Shown here piece by piece: positions 40,420 to 49,485 of a stretch of 64,000 nt of DNA (its first letter is position 1; every line of letters begins with the position of its first letter). A program made the translations under genes and the position numbers. The stretch is from positions 146,592-210,591 of the forward strand of contig CAKOTK010000001.1 in the NCBI GenBank assembly GCA_934120135.1, read 5' to 3'. The DNA comes from an uncultured Clostridia bacterium. Its GTDB lineage: Bacteria > Bacillota > Clostridia > TANB77 > CAG-508. Under the pieces are notes generated by a model, which saw nothing but the letters and a program-made list of their open reading frames with translations, did no database searches and was not told the origin of the DNA.

Positions 40420-42690
40420 CTATTTTAATAGTTTTATGAATTTTTCTGCTACCTTTTCTCTTGAGTATCTATCATATAGTAATTCATAATTTCTTATCAG
40501 TTGTTCTTTAGTAATTTCAGGTATACCTGCTATTTTATTTGCAAGTTCCTCATAGCTACTAAAATATGCTTCTGGTATATCTCTTAATATTTCGTTTGAG
40601 CCTACATTTCTTTTGCAAAATACCATTTTTTCATTAAATATCGCTTCTAAATATATCATACCAAATGATTGATTTTCTGATAAGTCCAAAACAAAGTTAC
40701 TATTTAAAATTTCATCTTGTGGATTTTCTAAACTTCCTTTATATTTTATATATTTAGAAATTTGATTTTCATCTACTAATTTTTCAAATTCTTCTAGATA
40801 GTCACCTTTTCCATATACATTTATAACAATATTGTTCTTTTTATTTTCTTTTAGATATTTTCCAAATTCGATTATGTTATTAACATCCTTTTTTCTATCT
40901 GTTGAGATTCTCATAAGTAAAATGCCTTTTAGTTTGCCTTTTTTATTATCTAGCTTCATTTTACTTAATTGCTCTTTTGATAGAACAGAATAACTTGCTA
41001 GAGTGTTTCCTATTATTGCAGAATTTTCATAATTTTCATAGTTATTTACTTTTATATAATTTTCTCTGCTACTTTCTGTTACAAATATAGCATTTTCTAG
41101 GTGTTCATTTTTCAAATGTTCAACAACTTTTGGAAATGAACTTTTTAATACTGTAGCATCAGTATGGAAAAAGTATAGCTTATTTTTTATATTTTTAGAT
41201 TTCGCATTTTTTAAGAACATATGTAGTGACTCTCTTGTTGATACTACTGTTGTACTTTTAATGTTTTTTAATATTTTTTCTAATGCATATCCTACATATG
41301 GAATTAAATTATCTCTATTCTTATCGTCATTTAAATATCTTAATGACCTTTTACTTCTAAGTAGTCTTTTTACTAATTCTTTCTTTCTCTTAGAACCATG
41401 AATGTATAAAGCTCTTACATTTAATCCATAAGGCATTTGTAATTTTTCGCTTTTAGTCTTTTTTAAAGAAATCAATTCAACCATATAATTCTTTTCCATT
41501 AGAGCTTCTGCTAAAGCCTTAGTTGCTGATACTGTTCCGCCTATGCCATAGAAGTTATACCCTATAAATGTAATTTTGTTTTCTTGAATTTCTTTTAGGT
41601 ATTTATACATATCATCAATATGTTTTCCTTGTTTTACATACTCATAATCTATATCTTCTGGTAAGCCTTGTCTGAAAAATTCATTTATTTTGTATTCTCC
41701 CTTAACTATTTCATTTATCAAATCATCTTTGTTTAAAATTGAATAGTTAGAAAGTTCTTTCATTGAACAATAAAAGCTTCTATTTTTTAAGTATGCTTTT
41801 AAATCTGGTTGGTATAATATTACAGGTTTGTTTAAAAATGTAAAATCAAATCCAACTGATGAATAGTCAGTAATCAATATATCGCTTTGTATCAATTCAT
41901 CCATAACATTCACATTTTTTTGATATGCAATTTCAATATTCTCATTGTCTTTTTTCATTATGTTAGCAATAATGCTTGTATCAAAAAATTGATGCACACA
42001 TATTTTGAATTTGTAATTGTTTTCTTTTAAAAATTTATTTAACTTTGGATCATTAACTATGTACTTAATATTCTTTATCAAATTGCTAGTGTCTTTATTT
42101 GGCCCTAAATACTCTCTCCAAGTTAAAAACCAAAGAATTTGTTTTTGCTTTTTATTTTTCAAAAATTCTTCATTTTTTCTTACTAGCTCTTTATATCTTG
42201 CATGATATTTAGCATAGTATAATTGATAACTTTTAAAATCATTTTCTTTTTGATATTGCTCTATTATTTTTTTATTATACATAAAAAATCTAAACATATT
42301 ATTGTTGTAGTATTTCCCATTATATCCTATGCGTTTCATTCCAATAGTTCCGTGTTGTAAATATATAACAGGTTTTATTGGATGTGGCTTTATATTTTTC
42401 CACAAAATTTTGTCAGGAGATACATCTTTATAGCTTAATGTTACTAAAAACATATCTGCATTTCTATATAATAGATAATGTTTTATACTATTTTTCCATA
42501 CAATGTTTTTTCTTTTAGATTTCTCAATATTTTTTATTGCTTTTTTATTGTACTTATTTTTTTGTAATATAAAGTATTTTTGTATGCCATCCTCATTATT
42601 TACAACTTGGTCCCAAAAGTAAAAAGAGTTGTTGTTACAAGTTAAAGAATTGTTCTCTCCAAACAGCCATATATAATCTTTTCTTTCCAT
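40420..42690 (-). CDS. Fusion: glycerophosphotransferase-like N-half plus GT4 glycosyltransferase C-half
   Basis: A 756-residue protein. Residues 1-370 are TagF/TagB-like: VIYLQHGTIGMKRIGYNG (about 108-125) and SDILITDYSSVGFDFTFLNKPVILYQ (about 268-293). Residues 375-756 form a GT-B glycosyltransferase of family 4 type: NFYGIGGTVSATKALAEAL (about 382), INVYGKGDYLEEFEKLV, KGSLENPQDEILNSNFVLDLS and SFGMIYLEA (about 697). The protein may both lengthen and glycosylate the teichoic acid chain. Such two-module enzymes occur in teichoic and capsule loci, but the exact product is unknown. It lies 35 bp after the exporter ATPase gene. Confidence 0.82.
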   Translation of the reverse strand: MERKDYIWLFGENNSLTCNNNSFYFWDQVVNNEDGIQKYFILQKNKYNKKAIKNIEKSKRKNIVWKNSIKHYLLYRNADMFLVTLSYKDVSPDKILWKNIKPHPIKPVIYLQHGTIGMKRIGYNGKYYNNNMFRFFMYNKKIIEQYQKENDFKSYQLYYAKYHARYKELVRKNEEFLKNKKQKQILWFLTWREYLGPNKDTSNLIKNIKYIVNDPKLNKFLKENNYKFKICVHQFFDTSIIANIMKKDNENIEIAYQKNVNVMDELIQSDILITDYSSVGFDFTFLNKPVILYQPDLKAYLKNRSFYCSMKELSNYSILNKDDLINEIVKGEYKINEFFRQGLPEDIDYEYVKQGKHIDDMYKYLKEIQENKITFIGYNFYGIGGTVSATKALAEALMEKNYMVELISLKKTKSEKLQMPYGLNVRALYIHGSKRKKELVKRLLRSKRSLRYLNDDKNRDNLIPYVGYALEKILKNIKSTTVVSTRESLHMFLKNAKSKNIKNKLYFFHTDATVLKSSFPKVVEHLKNEHLENAIFVTESSRENYIKVNNYENYENSAIIGNTLASYSVLSKEQLSKMKLDNKKGKLKGILLMRISTDRKKDVNNIIEFGKYLKENKKNNIVINVYGKGDYLEEFEKLVDENQISKYIKYKGSLENPQDEILNSNFVLDLSENQSFGMIYLEAIFNEKMVFCKRNVGSNEILRDIPEAYFSSYEELANKIAGIPEITKEQLIRNYELLYDRYSREKVAEKFIKLLK

Positions 42691-42725
42691 TTTGAATTTT
42701 TATTGGTACTCTACCAATGTCCCCC

Positions 42726-43454
42726 TTATTTTATTGAACTATTATATTTTTCTATTGCCTCTGTTATATCACCATCAAATGTAATATTACCATTTTCCAT
42801 TACCATTCCTCTTTTGCAAAATTCTTTTGCAACATTTGTGGCATGTGTTACAAATAATAGTGTAACATTTTCATTGTTTATAATTTCATTTACTTTTTTT
42901 ATACATTTATTTTTAAATGACTCATCTCCAACACTTAGTGCTTCATCTACAATTAGAATTTCAGGTCTTATATTAACATTTATTGAAAATCCCAACCTTG
43001 CCTTCATACCACTTGAATATGTTCTTACTGGTTGGTCTATATAATCATCTAGTTGTGCAAATTCAATAATAGTTGGCTCCAGTTCTTTTATTTCCTCAGT
43101 GTCCAGACCTAATAACTGACCTTTTAAATATATATTTTCTCTTCCTGTAAATTCTGGGTCAAAACCTGATGTTAATTCAAGAAGTGCGCTTACTCTTCCA
43201 TTTACCTTTATCTCTCCTGTAGTTGGAAATGCTACCTCTGTAATCATTTTTAATATAGTTGATTTTCCGGCACCATTTCTTCCAAAAAGTGCAACCGAAT
43301 CTCCTCTTTCTATTTTAAATGATACATTATTTACTGCTTTTTTTTCTTTATATGGTGTTTTTTTCCAGATAAGTGCTTTTAGTCTTTGTTTGTCACTTTT
43401 ATACAATTTATATATTTTAGTAACGTTTTTGAATTCAATTACTGTATCGCTCAT
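42726..43454 (-). CDS. tagH: Teichoic acid export ABC transporter ATP-binding protein TagH
   Basis: A 242-residue ATPase starting MSDTVIEFKNVTKIYKLYKS; I prefer the second of two adjacent ATG codons because its spacing from AGGAGG is better. Walker A GRNGAGKST (about 58-66), signature TYSSGMKARLGFS (about 142) and Walker B ILIVDEALSVGD (about 164) are all present. It lacks the long C-terminal extension of B. subtilis TagH. With TagG it moves lipid-linked teichoic acid across the membrane. The gene is 14 bp downstream of tagG. Confidence 0.9.
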   Translation of the reverse strand: MSDTVIEFKNVTKIYKLYKSDKQRLKALIWKKTPYKEKKAVNNVSFKIERGDSVALFGRNGAGKSTILKMITEVAFPTTGEIKVNGRVSALLELTSGFDPEFTGRENIYLKGQLLGLDTEEIKELEPTIIEFAQLDDYIDQPVRTYSSGMKARLGFSINVNIRPEILIVDEALSVGDESFKNKCIKKVNEIINNENVTLLFVTHATNVAKEFCKRGMVMENGNITFDGDITEAIEKYNSSIK

Positions 43455-43468
43455 CATTTCCTCCTAGT

Positions 43469-44275
43469 TTATAATACATCTGGTATGTCTTTCCTTAATC
43501 TTTTATATGTTGCAATTGCTAAAATTAACAAAATAGCAGTAATAATTAAAAAGTACATAAGTCTTTTTGGTTGTTCCCAAAACCACACTTTGTTTATAAA
43601 GCAATTTCTAAATCCATTTACTAAAAATGTAACCGGATTTAAATTTAATAATTTTTTTGCTATTCCATTTCCTAATGTATCTGGGTTCCACATAATACCT
43701 GATAGCCAGAACAAAGCTGTTATAAAAGATTTTACCAAGTTACTATAATCTTTACTTATTACACCTAATAGTGATGAAAATAGTCCCCAAAAGTTTAGGA
43801 ATATAAATGCTAATAACATATAAAAAGGTAGTTGTAACATATATATATCTGGTGTGTATCCAAATAATCTAAATATAATAATTGTAAGGTAAATTAGTAA
43901 TATATGAATAGTAAATTTTGATATATTTATAAAAGTTGGTATTGTTGCTACAGGGAATTTCATTTTTGTTACCAAATAACTATATTTCCTAATGCAATCT
44001 GTTCCTCCTGTAATCATTTCACTAATATAAAACCATGGTATTACACCTGCTATTATCCATAAGAAATATGGGAATCCATTAACATCTTTTCCTGCTCTCA
44101 TTCCTATTGAAAATGCAAACCAGTAAACAAATATTGTTACTGCTGGTTTAATAATAGCCCACATCCAGCCTAATGCAGCACCTCTATATGTTTTAACCAA
44201 ATCTGCTTTTGCAAGTTTAAAAATTTGATTTTTATAGCTTATATGCTCTTTTATTATTTGTGTCAACGTATTCAT
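43469..44275 (-). CDS. tagG: Teichoic acid export ABC transporter permease TagG
   Basis: A 268-residue ABC-2 type permease with a typical amphipathic N-terminus (LTQIIKEHISYKNQIFKLAK), the family motif YRGAALGWMWAIIKPAVTIFVYWFAFSIGMR (residues 30-60) and about six membrane helices. Ending and length match polysaccharide/teichoic exporters of the TagG/RfbA class. It sits directly before tagH. Confidence 0.9.
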   Translation of the reverse strand: MNTLTQIIKEHISYKNQIFKLAKADLVKTYRGAALGWMWAIIKPAVTIFVYWFAFSIGMRAGKDVNGFPYFLWIIAGVIPWFYISEMITGGTDCIRKYSYLVTKMKFPVATIPTFINISKFTIHILLIYLTIIIFRLFGYTPDIYMLQLPFYMLLAFIFLNFWGLFSSLLGVISKDYSNLVKSFITALFWLSGIMWNPDTLGNGIAKKLLNLNPVTFLVNGFRNCFINKVWFWEQPKRLMYFLIITAILLILAIATYKRLRKDIPDVL

Positions 44276-44289
44276 TCTTTACATCCTTT

Positions 44290-45339
44290 TTATATATTTT
44301 TCTCTTTTTGAATTTTTAATTTTAACTTTTCTACGTCTTTTTTATTTTTGTAATCAATATTGATCTTTTTTAATTTATGAATATCTTTTCCATACATTAG
44401 CCCTATTCCATGTTGATAATTTGTTTGTGTTGCTCCATAATAAACAAAATAAACTCCATCTTCATATATGAATGAACTTCTATAAATACCCATATTATCC
44501 CAATATTTAGTATTTTTAGTAGGTTTCATTATAATCTCAGCTTTTCCCCAGTCTGTTCCATTTGTTGAAGATGTATAGTATAAATCCATATTGTTACGAG
44601 AATTCCAGTCTTTAAATGCTACTACTAGCATTTCATATTTCTTTCCTGTATTGATAACGTCTATATGCCATGTTTTTACTTTTTCTCCATATTTGAGTTC
44701 TAGCTGTTGAGGGTTGTCCCACTTAGTTCCATCTAGTGATGTAGTATATTTTAGCTCACATTTTGTATCAACATACCACATTTTATATACTCCATTTTCA
44801 AATACTATAGCAGGGCTTACATAATCAGCCTTTTTTCTTGAATTTGACATTATAGCAATTTCTTTAGGTGACCAGTTAATTCCATTTAAAGAATATGATC
44901 TATATATTATTACTTTATTTTTTACATCATCGACATATCTCCAATAACATTCCATTCTGTTTAAAATATCATTATAAACTATGTGAGAATCTGAATTGTA
45001 CCTTTTTCCCTTTTGCTTAGTTTCTGGTTCATCTATTGGATTTTTTAATCCTTTAGGTGTCTCCCATGTAATCAAGTCATTACTAACTGCTATACAAGGA
45101 TTTTCCTTTAAGTCGTCTCCTTGTGGATATGGAGTGTATGACATCCAATATTTATATCCATTCCATTTTTCTTTAAAATTTATTACTTTTGGATGGTATG
45201 CTTCATTATCACCATAAGGACTAACAATCTCTAACTTGTTTTTAGAATTGTAGTTTTGTGGTGGTATAAAACATGCTGCAAATATAAGTATTGCTACAAT
45301 GGCTATTAAATATTTTTTTAATTTTGTTTTTTGTTTCAT
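44290..45339 (-). CDS. Secreted or membrane-anchored five-bladed beta-propeller protein (GH43-like)
   Basis: A protein of about 349 residues, starting MKQKTKLKKYLIAIVAILIF at 45339, where GGGGA lies upstream; the in-frame start at 45399 would hide the signal sequence. The signal peptide/anchor is at residues 9-24. After it come repeated propeller-like strands with W-motifs (KYWMSYTPYPQGDD, ITWETPKG, GINWSPKEI, VYKMWYVDTK, YWDNMGIYRSSF), as in GH43/GH68/GH130-type folds. The usual catalytic acids are not obvious, so it may bind or trim sugars. It lies 14 bp upstream of tagG and may be the first gene of the teichoic block. Confidence 0.7.
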   Translation of the reverse strand: MKQKTKLKKYLIAIVAILIFAACFIPPQNYNSKNKLEIVSPYGDNEAYHPKVINFKEKWNGYKYWMSYTPYPQGDDLKENPCIAVSNDLITWETPKGLKNPIDEPETKQKGKRYNSDSHIVYNDILNRMECYWRYVDDVKNKVIIYRSYSLNGINWSPKEIAIMSNSRKKADYVSPAIVFENGVYKMWYVDTKCELKYTTSLDGTKWDNPQQLELKYGEKVKTWHIDVINTGKKYEMLVVAFKDWNSRNNMDLYYTSSTNGTDWGKAEIIMKPTKNTKYWDNMGIYRSSFIYEDGVYFVYYGATQTNYQHGIGLMYGKDIHKLKKINIDYKNKKDVEKLKLKIQKEKNI

Positions 45340-45478
45340 CGCTATTTCCCCTATTTTTTCATCTTTCCATACTATATCACAAAATGATTTTTTTCTCAAT
45401 AAAAAAGCGCATTTTATTGCATATTTTTATAAAAATTTGCCATAATAATAAATGAAAATTTAATTTTATGGAGTAGTT

Positions 45479-46111
45479 ATGAAAAAATATATTTTACCTA
45501 TAATAATTTTAATTGCTTTTATAGTGTTAATAGCATATTTTTATTTTAATAAATTTAATTTTAATGATGAAATTGACTACAATGCAAATAGATTAAGTAC
45601 TGAAGTGGAAAATAGCACTGGTTTAAATAATGATATTTCAAAAGAACCTGTTGTTGTTGAAGAAGAAATTTCTAGTTTTTCAACTAAGATAATAGATGAT
45701 GATGATGATCGTGATACAAATATACGTATTACTTGTGATGAGATAAATGGTACAATAATAAAAGATGGTGAAGAATTTTCGTTTAATAAAGTTGCTGGAA
45801 ACCCTACTCCTGATAGAGGGTATAAAAAGGCTGGAGTATTTATAGATGGTGAATTAAAAAAGGGATATGGTGGTGGAAATTGTCAAGTTAGTACAACTAT
45901 ATATAATGCTGTAGATAAAATAGATGGTATTAAAGTTACTGAAAGACATGAGCATGGAAAAGAAGTTGGCTATATAAAAATGGGTAAAGACTCAACTGTT
46001 GCTTATGATGGTTTAGATTTAAAGTTTGAAAATAACACTGGTTATGATATAAAGCTCTATACAGAGTTAAGTGATAATAAAGTAAAGGTTAAAGTTAATA
46101 AATTGAAATAA
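45479..46111 (+). CDS. VanW-family surface protein
   Basis: A 210-residue protein with an N-terminal membrane anchor (residues 3-24), an acidic linker with DDDDD near 72-78, and the VanW domain from about 80 (RITCDEINGTIIKDGEEFSFNKVAG, GVFIDGELKKGYGGGNCQVSTTIYNAV, GYDIKLYTEL). VanW proteins are extracellular and named from a vancomycin-resistance cluster, but their function is not settled; no resistance genes accompany it here. The ATG follows TATGGAG. It is divergent from the teichoic cluster and convergent with the pilin-like genes. Confidence 0.88.
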   Translation: MKKYILPIIILIAFIVLIAYFYFNKFNFNDEIDYNANRLSTEVENSTGLNNDISKEPVVVEEEISSFSTKIIDDDDDRDTNIRITCDEINGTIIKDGEEFSFNKVAGNPTPDRGYKKAGVFIDGELKKGYGGGNCQVSTTIYNAVDKIDGIKVTERHEHGKEVGYIKMGKDSTVAYDGLDLKFENNTGYDIKLYTELSDNKVKVKVNKLK

Positions 46112-46132
46112 GACGAGGAATATCCTCGTCTT
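46110..46132. terminator. Bidirectional terminator between vanW-like and pilin-like genes
   Basis: Ten-bp stem AAGACGAGGA / TCCTCGTCTT with a three-base loop. It overlaps the vanW-like stop and lies 8 bp past the last pilin-like stop. Confidence 0.75.
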
Positions 46133-46139
46133 GAATATT

Positions 46140-47138
46140 TTAATCTACTGGGACTACGGCACGTACGCCATAGATAGCATTGTCAATACCAAAGTCAGTG
46201 TTATATAAACCAATAGCACGCACGTCGCCATCAGAATAGAACACTTGACGCATACTTAAGATAGCACTGTCTCTTCCAGCATACACGCATGAAGATGCAA
46301 GCCAGTACCCCAATCCTGCTGAGCTATCTGTTTTTTTAAACAAAAGATTATATGCTTCACTTGTTGTTTCTATTCCAACTGTTGTTCCACTCTTAGTTGT
46401 TGTTAATGTATTTGGATAATATAAATAAAATGCATTTCCTGTTACTGGATCTCCATTAGTTATTCCGAGTGCTGTTGCTAATCCATATGTTCCCACATAT
46501 GCATTTGATACAGTTGAGCTTTGATTTGCTGTATCATTATCATAATAATATTTATTTTCACTTGTTATGCTTATTGTTTTATGTTCTGGCGTGTATCCTG
46601 TTACTCTATTTATATCTTCTACTTTTGCACTTCTTGCATTTTCTCCATATGGTTTACACATTTCATTCAATTTTGCTATTCCATTATTATAACCAGCCGG
46701 ATAACTTGTTGTTCCATCTCCATTCATTCCTTTTAATCCTAAAGTTCCTACATTTACTGTTGACATTATTAAAAGTTTTCCTCTTTCTGCTCCTAATACT
46801 TTCCAACCACCTGTATAACTTGTAACTCCACAGTCATATTCGTAATCTTTTCCTACCTCTTTTGTTATTGTTCCATTTTTAGTTTTTTTGGTTACTACTG
46901 TTTTATCTTGTACCCATGGATTTATTATATCATCTAATTCATCAACCATATTATTTACTTGTTCTGAATTTTCTTCTAATGTAGAATTTGTATTTTCTGC
47001 AAGTTCATTGCTTTTATCCCACAATCCATCATCACTAAATATCTCGGCTATTGTTACTCCTGCTAATATTAATAACACTATAATTGTAATTACCAAAACT
47101 ATAAGTGTAACACCACTATCTTTATTTCTATTTATCAT
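46140..47138 (-). CDS. Pilin-like protein with divergent C-terminal domain, paralogue 3
   Basis: A 332-residue protein with a class III/IV prepilin start: a short basic leader, then G/VTLIVLVITIIVLLILAG with the peptidase site before Val-11. A helical stalk follows (SNELAENTNSTLEENSEQVNN), then PWVQDKTVV, a shared globular domain (YDCGVTSYTGGWKVLGAERGKLLIMST, VEDINRVTGY), and YWLASS, after which the last ~50 residues differ strongly among the three paralogues before GVRAVVPVD. It looks like a C-type-lectin-like (DUF6273-type) ending. It is last of three tandem genes; the leader CTAAAGATGAGGAG is nearly the same before each. Probably a surface adhesin. Confidence 0.75.
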   Translation of the reverse strand: MINRNKDSGVTLIVLVITIIVLLILAGVTIAEIFSDDGLWDKSNELAENTNSTLEENSEQVNNMVDELDDIINPWVQDKTVVTKKTKNGTITKEVGKDYEYDCGVTSYTGGWKVLGAERGKLLIMSTVNVGTLGLKGMNGDGTTSYPAGYNNGIAKLNEMCKPYGENARSAKVEDINRVTGYTPEHKTISITSENKYYYDNDTANQSSTVSNAYVGTYGLATALGITNGDPVTGNAFYLYYPNTLTTTKSGTTVGIETTSEAYNLLFKKTDSSAGLGYWLASSCVYAGRDSAILSMRQVFYSDGDVRAIGLYNTDFGIDNAIYGVRAVVPVD

Positions 47139-47194
47139 TTTTATTTCTCCTCATCTTTAGATTCGCCCAATTAAGTAAAAAGTAATAAATAATA

Positions 47195-48211
47195 TTATGA
47201 ATCTATAGCCACTACAGCACGCACACCAGTCCCACCAATGTTAGTTACACCATTTGAGTACCACAAATAATAATGGTATACACGACCTTGATAGTTAGAA
47301 TAGTATAATCCAAATCCTGTTTGAAGAGAATACGTGTATGTAAACGAAGAGGCAAGCCAGTAGGCACAATCTGCAGAATCATCTGCCTTTCTAAATAATA
47401 GTTTATATGCTAGTGAATCTGTTGCTATTCCTTTGCATTCTCCTGTCGCACTATTATCCATTGTTAAAGAGTATGGAGAATAGCGATAAGCTGTACTTTC
47501 TATTGTTATTGAATCTATCCCATTCACTCCCATTATTCTTCCGTCTGGATGTTCATATGTACTTATTGAATCTGAATATTTTTTTCCATTTGTTGCTGTG
47601 CTTCCGCTTGCTGTATATGTTACTATATTTTTATATTCATTAATGGTTCCTGCACCAAAAACTGTTCCATCTCCTTGGTTAGTTGGATCATATCCTGTTA
47701 CTCTATTTATGTCTTCTACCGTTATACTTCTTGCATTTCTTCCATATGGTGCGCACATTTCATTTAGTTTGCTTATTCCTGTGTTATATCCATCTTTCCC
47801 TGATAAAGTTAATGTTCCTATATCTACTGTTGACATTATTAAAAGTTTTCCATTTTCTGCTCCTAATATCTTCCATTTTCCAGTGTAACCTGAAACTCCA
47901 CAGTCATATTCGTAAACATCTCCTACTTGTTTTTTTATTGTTCCGTTTTTAGTTTTTTTGCTTACTACTGTTTTATCTTGTACCCATGGAGTCATTATCT
48001 CATCTATTTGATTAATCATATTATCTACTTGTTCTGTACTTTCTTGTATTGCATTATTTGTGCTTTCTGCAAATTCACTACTTCTATCCAATAACTCATT
48101 ATTCTTAAATACTTCGGCTATTGTTATTCCTGCTAAAATTAATAACACAGCAATTGTAATTACCAAAGTGATAAGTGTAACACCTGTATCACTTTTTTTC
48201 CTATTTACCAT
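47195..48211 (-). CDS. Pilin-like protein with divergent C-terminal domain, paralogue 2
   Basis: A 338-residue protein, the middle of three. Leader MVNRKKSDTG, then VTLITLVITIAVLLILAG. It shares the PWVQDKTVVSKKTKNGTIKK linker and YDCGVSGYTGKWKILGAENGKLLIMST with its neighbours, plus VEDINRVTGYDPTNQGDG. The tail after YWLASSFTYTYSLQ is rich in Tyr, Ser and Asn and ends GVRAVVAIDS. The 56-bp gap to the next gene is close in sequence to the 54-bp gap before this one, which indicates tandem duplication. No pilus assembly ATPase or prepilin peptidase is in the window. Confidence 0.75.
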   Translation of the reverse strand: MVNRKKSDTGVTLITLVITIAVLLILAGITIAEVFKNNELLDRSSEFAESTNNAIQESTEQVDNMINQIDEIMTPWVQDKTVVSKKTKNGTIKKQVGDVYEYDCGVSGYTGKWKILGAENGKLLIMSTVDIGTLTLSGKDGYNTGISKLNEMCAPYGRNARSITVEDINRVTGYDPTNQGDGTVFGAGTINEYKNIVTYTASGSTATNGKKYSDSISTYEHPDGRIMGVNGIDSITIESTAYRYSPYSLTMDNSATGECKGIATDSLAYKLLFRKADDSADCAYWLASSFTYTYSLQTGFGLYYSNYQGRVYHYYLWYSNGVTNIGGTGVRAVVAIDS

Positions 48212-48265
48212 TTTCTTTTCTCCTTATCTTTAGGTTTACTCAATTATTTTTCAAGCAATAAATAA

Positions 48266-49306
48266 TTATGGTTCTATAGTAACTACTACACGCACTCCAA
48301 AAGAGGCCTGATAAATCTCTCCTGTTGAGTTCCACGTGTTATATGCTCTTACATATCCACCCTCTCTTACACAAAAAGTATTAAACGTGCAAACATCTAA
48401 ATAAGTACCATTACTATGAGATGCTAGCCAATATTTATTTCCTGTTTTAGCTGCTGTTGCTGTTGAAGCTCCAAATAGCATTTTATATGCATCACTGGTC
48501 TTTGATATTCCCTTTACTTCTCCTGTGCTTTCTGTATTTGTCAAAGAATCTGGATAATACCAGTAATGTGTATTTTTTATAGTTATAGAATCTAATCCAT
48601 TTTGTCCTAAGGTTTGTCCATCTGGACATATAAATGTAGATATTGCACCTGCTGCAGTTCCTGTACTTGTATTTGTAGCTCCATTAGCCGATGTAGCTCC
48701 ACTCAATTTGTACGTTACAGTATTTCCATATTCATAAGTGTTTCCAACTTCATATTTAGCTCCATTTCCTGTATTTGTTGGGTCATATCCTGTTACTCTA
48801 TTTATATCATCTACTGTTATACTTCTTCCATTTGTACCATATTTCTCACACATTTCATTTAGTTGACTTATTCCTGTGTTATATCCCTCTTTTCCTGATA
48901 AAGTTAATGTTCCTACATCCACCGTTGACATTATTAAAAGCTTCCCATTTTCTGCTCCTAAAACTTTCCACTCTCCGGTGTATCCATCAACTCCACAGTC
49001 ATATTCATAATTCTCTCCTACATTCAAATTCTTTGTACCATTTTTAGTTGTTTTGCTTACTACTGTTTTATTTTGTACCCATGGGTTCATTACTTCATCT
49101 AACTTATTAGTCATATCATTTAATTGTTGTGTGCCTTCCTCTATGGTAGAATTTGCATTTTCCGCGATTTCATTACCTTTACTCCATATTCCATTGCCAT
49201 CTGTAATCTCAGTTATTGATACTCCTGCTAATATTAACAATACTGCAATTGTAATTACCAGAGCGATAAGTGTAACACCTGTATCACTTTTTCTCCTATT
49301 TAGCAT
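48266..49306 (-). CDS. Pilin-like protein with divergent C-terminal domain, paralogue 1
   Basis: A 346-residue protein, the first transcribed of the three. Leader MLNRRKSDTG, then VTLIALVITIAVLLILAG; stalk ANSTIEEGTQQLNDMTNKLDE; PWVQNKTVVSKTTKNG; YDCGVDGYTGEWKVLGAENGKLLIMST; VDDINRVTGYDPTNTGNG; YWLASHSNG; end FGVRVVVTIEP. It has a Thr/Ser/Ala-rich insert near 200-230 (SGATSANGATNTSTGTAAGA) that the others lack or shorten. Same ribosome-site leader as its paralogues. Function inferred as surface-exposed fibre or adhesin. Confidence 0.75.
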   Translation of the reverse strand: MLNRRKSDTGVTLIALVITIAVLLILAGVSITEITDGNGIWSKGNEIAENANSTIEEGTQQLNDMTNKLDEVMNPWVQNKTVVSKTTKNGTKNLNVGENYEYDCGVDGYTGEWKVLGAENGKLLIMSTVDVGTLTLSGKEGYNTGISQLNEMCEKYGTNGRSITVDDINRVTGYDPTNTGNGAKYEVGNTYEYGNTVTYKLSGATSANGATNTSTGTAAGAISTFICPDGQTLGQNGLDSITIKNTHYWYYPDSLTNTESTGEVKGISKTSDAYKMLFGASTATAAKTGNKYWLASHSNGTYLDVCTFNTFCVREGGYVRAYNTWNSTGEIYQASFGVRVVVTIEP

Positions 49307-49485
49307 TTCTTTTTCTCCTTATCTTTAGATTTTCCCAATTATTTTATAGCATATTTTTAGTAAAAAGTAAATGGAAGAATTTGAATTTCAAAAAATGTAA
49401 TAGAACTGTAACATTTTTAGTTTATATATCATAAAATTTCCTTTTGTAAAATACAATTTATTAACTAATATTATGGAGGTTAATT

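Noticed and set aside
46140..49306. Diversity-generating retroelement target in the pilin-like tails
   Set aside because: Tempting because of the lectin-like ends, but codons around YWLAS and GVR differ at many non-adenine positions between copies, and no reverse transcriptase or template repeat is seen in the window. Left as a question in the findings only.
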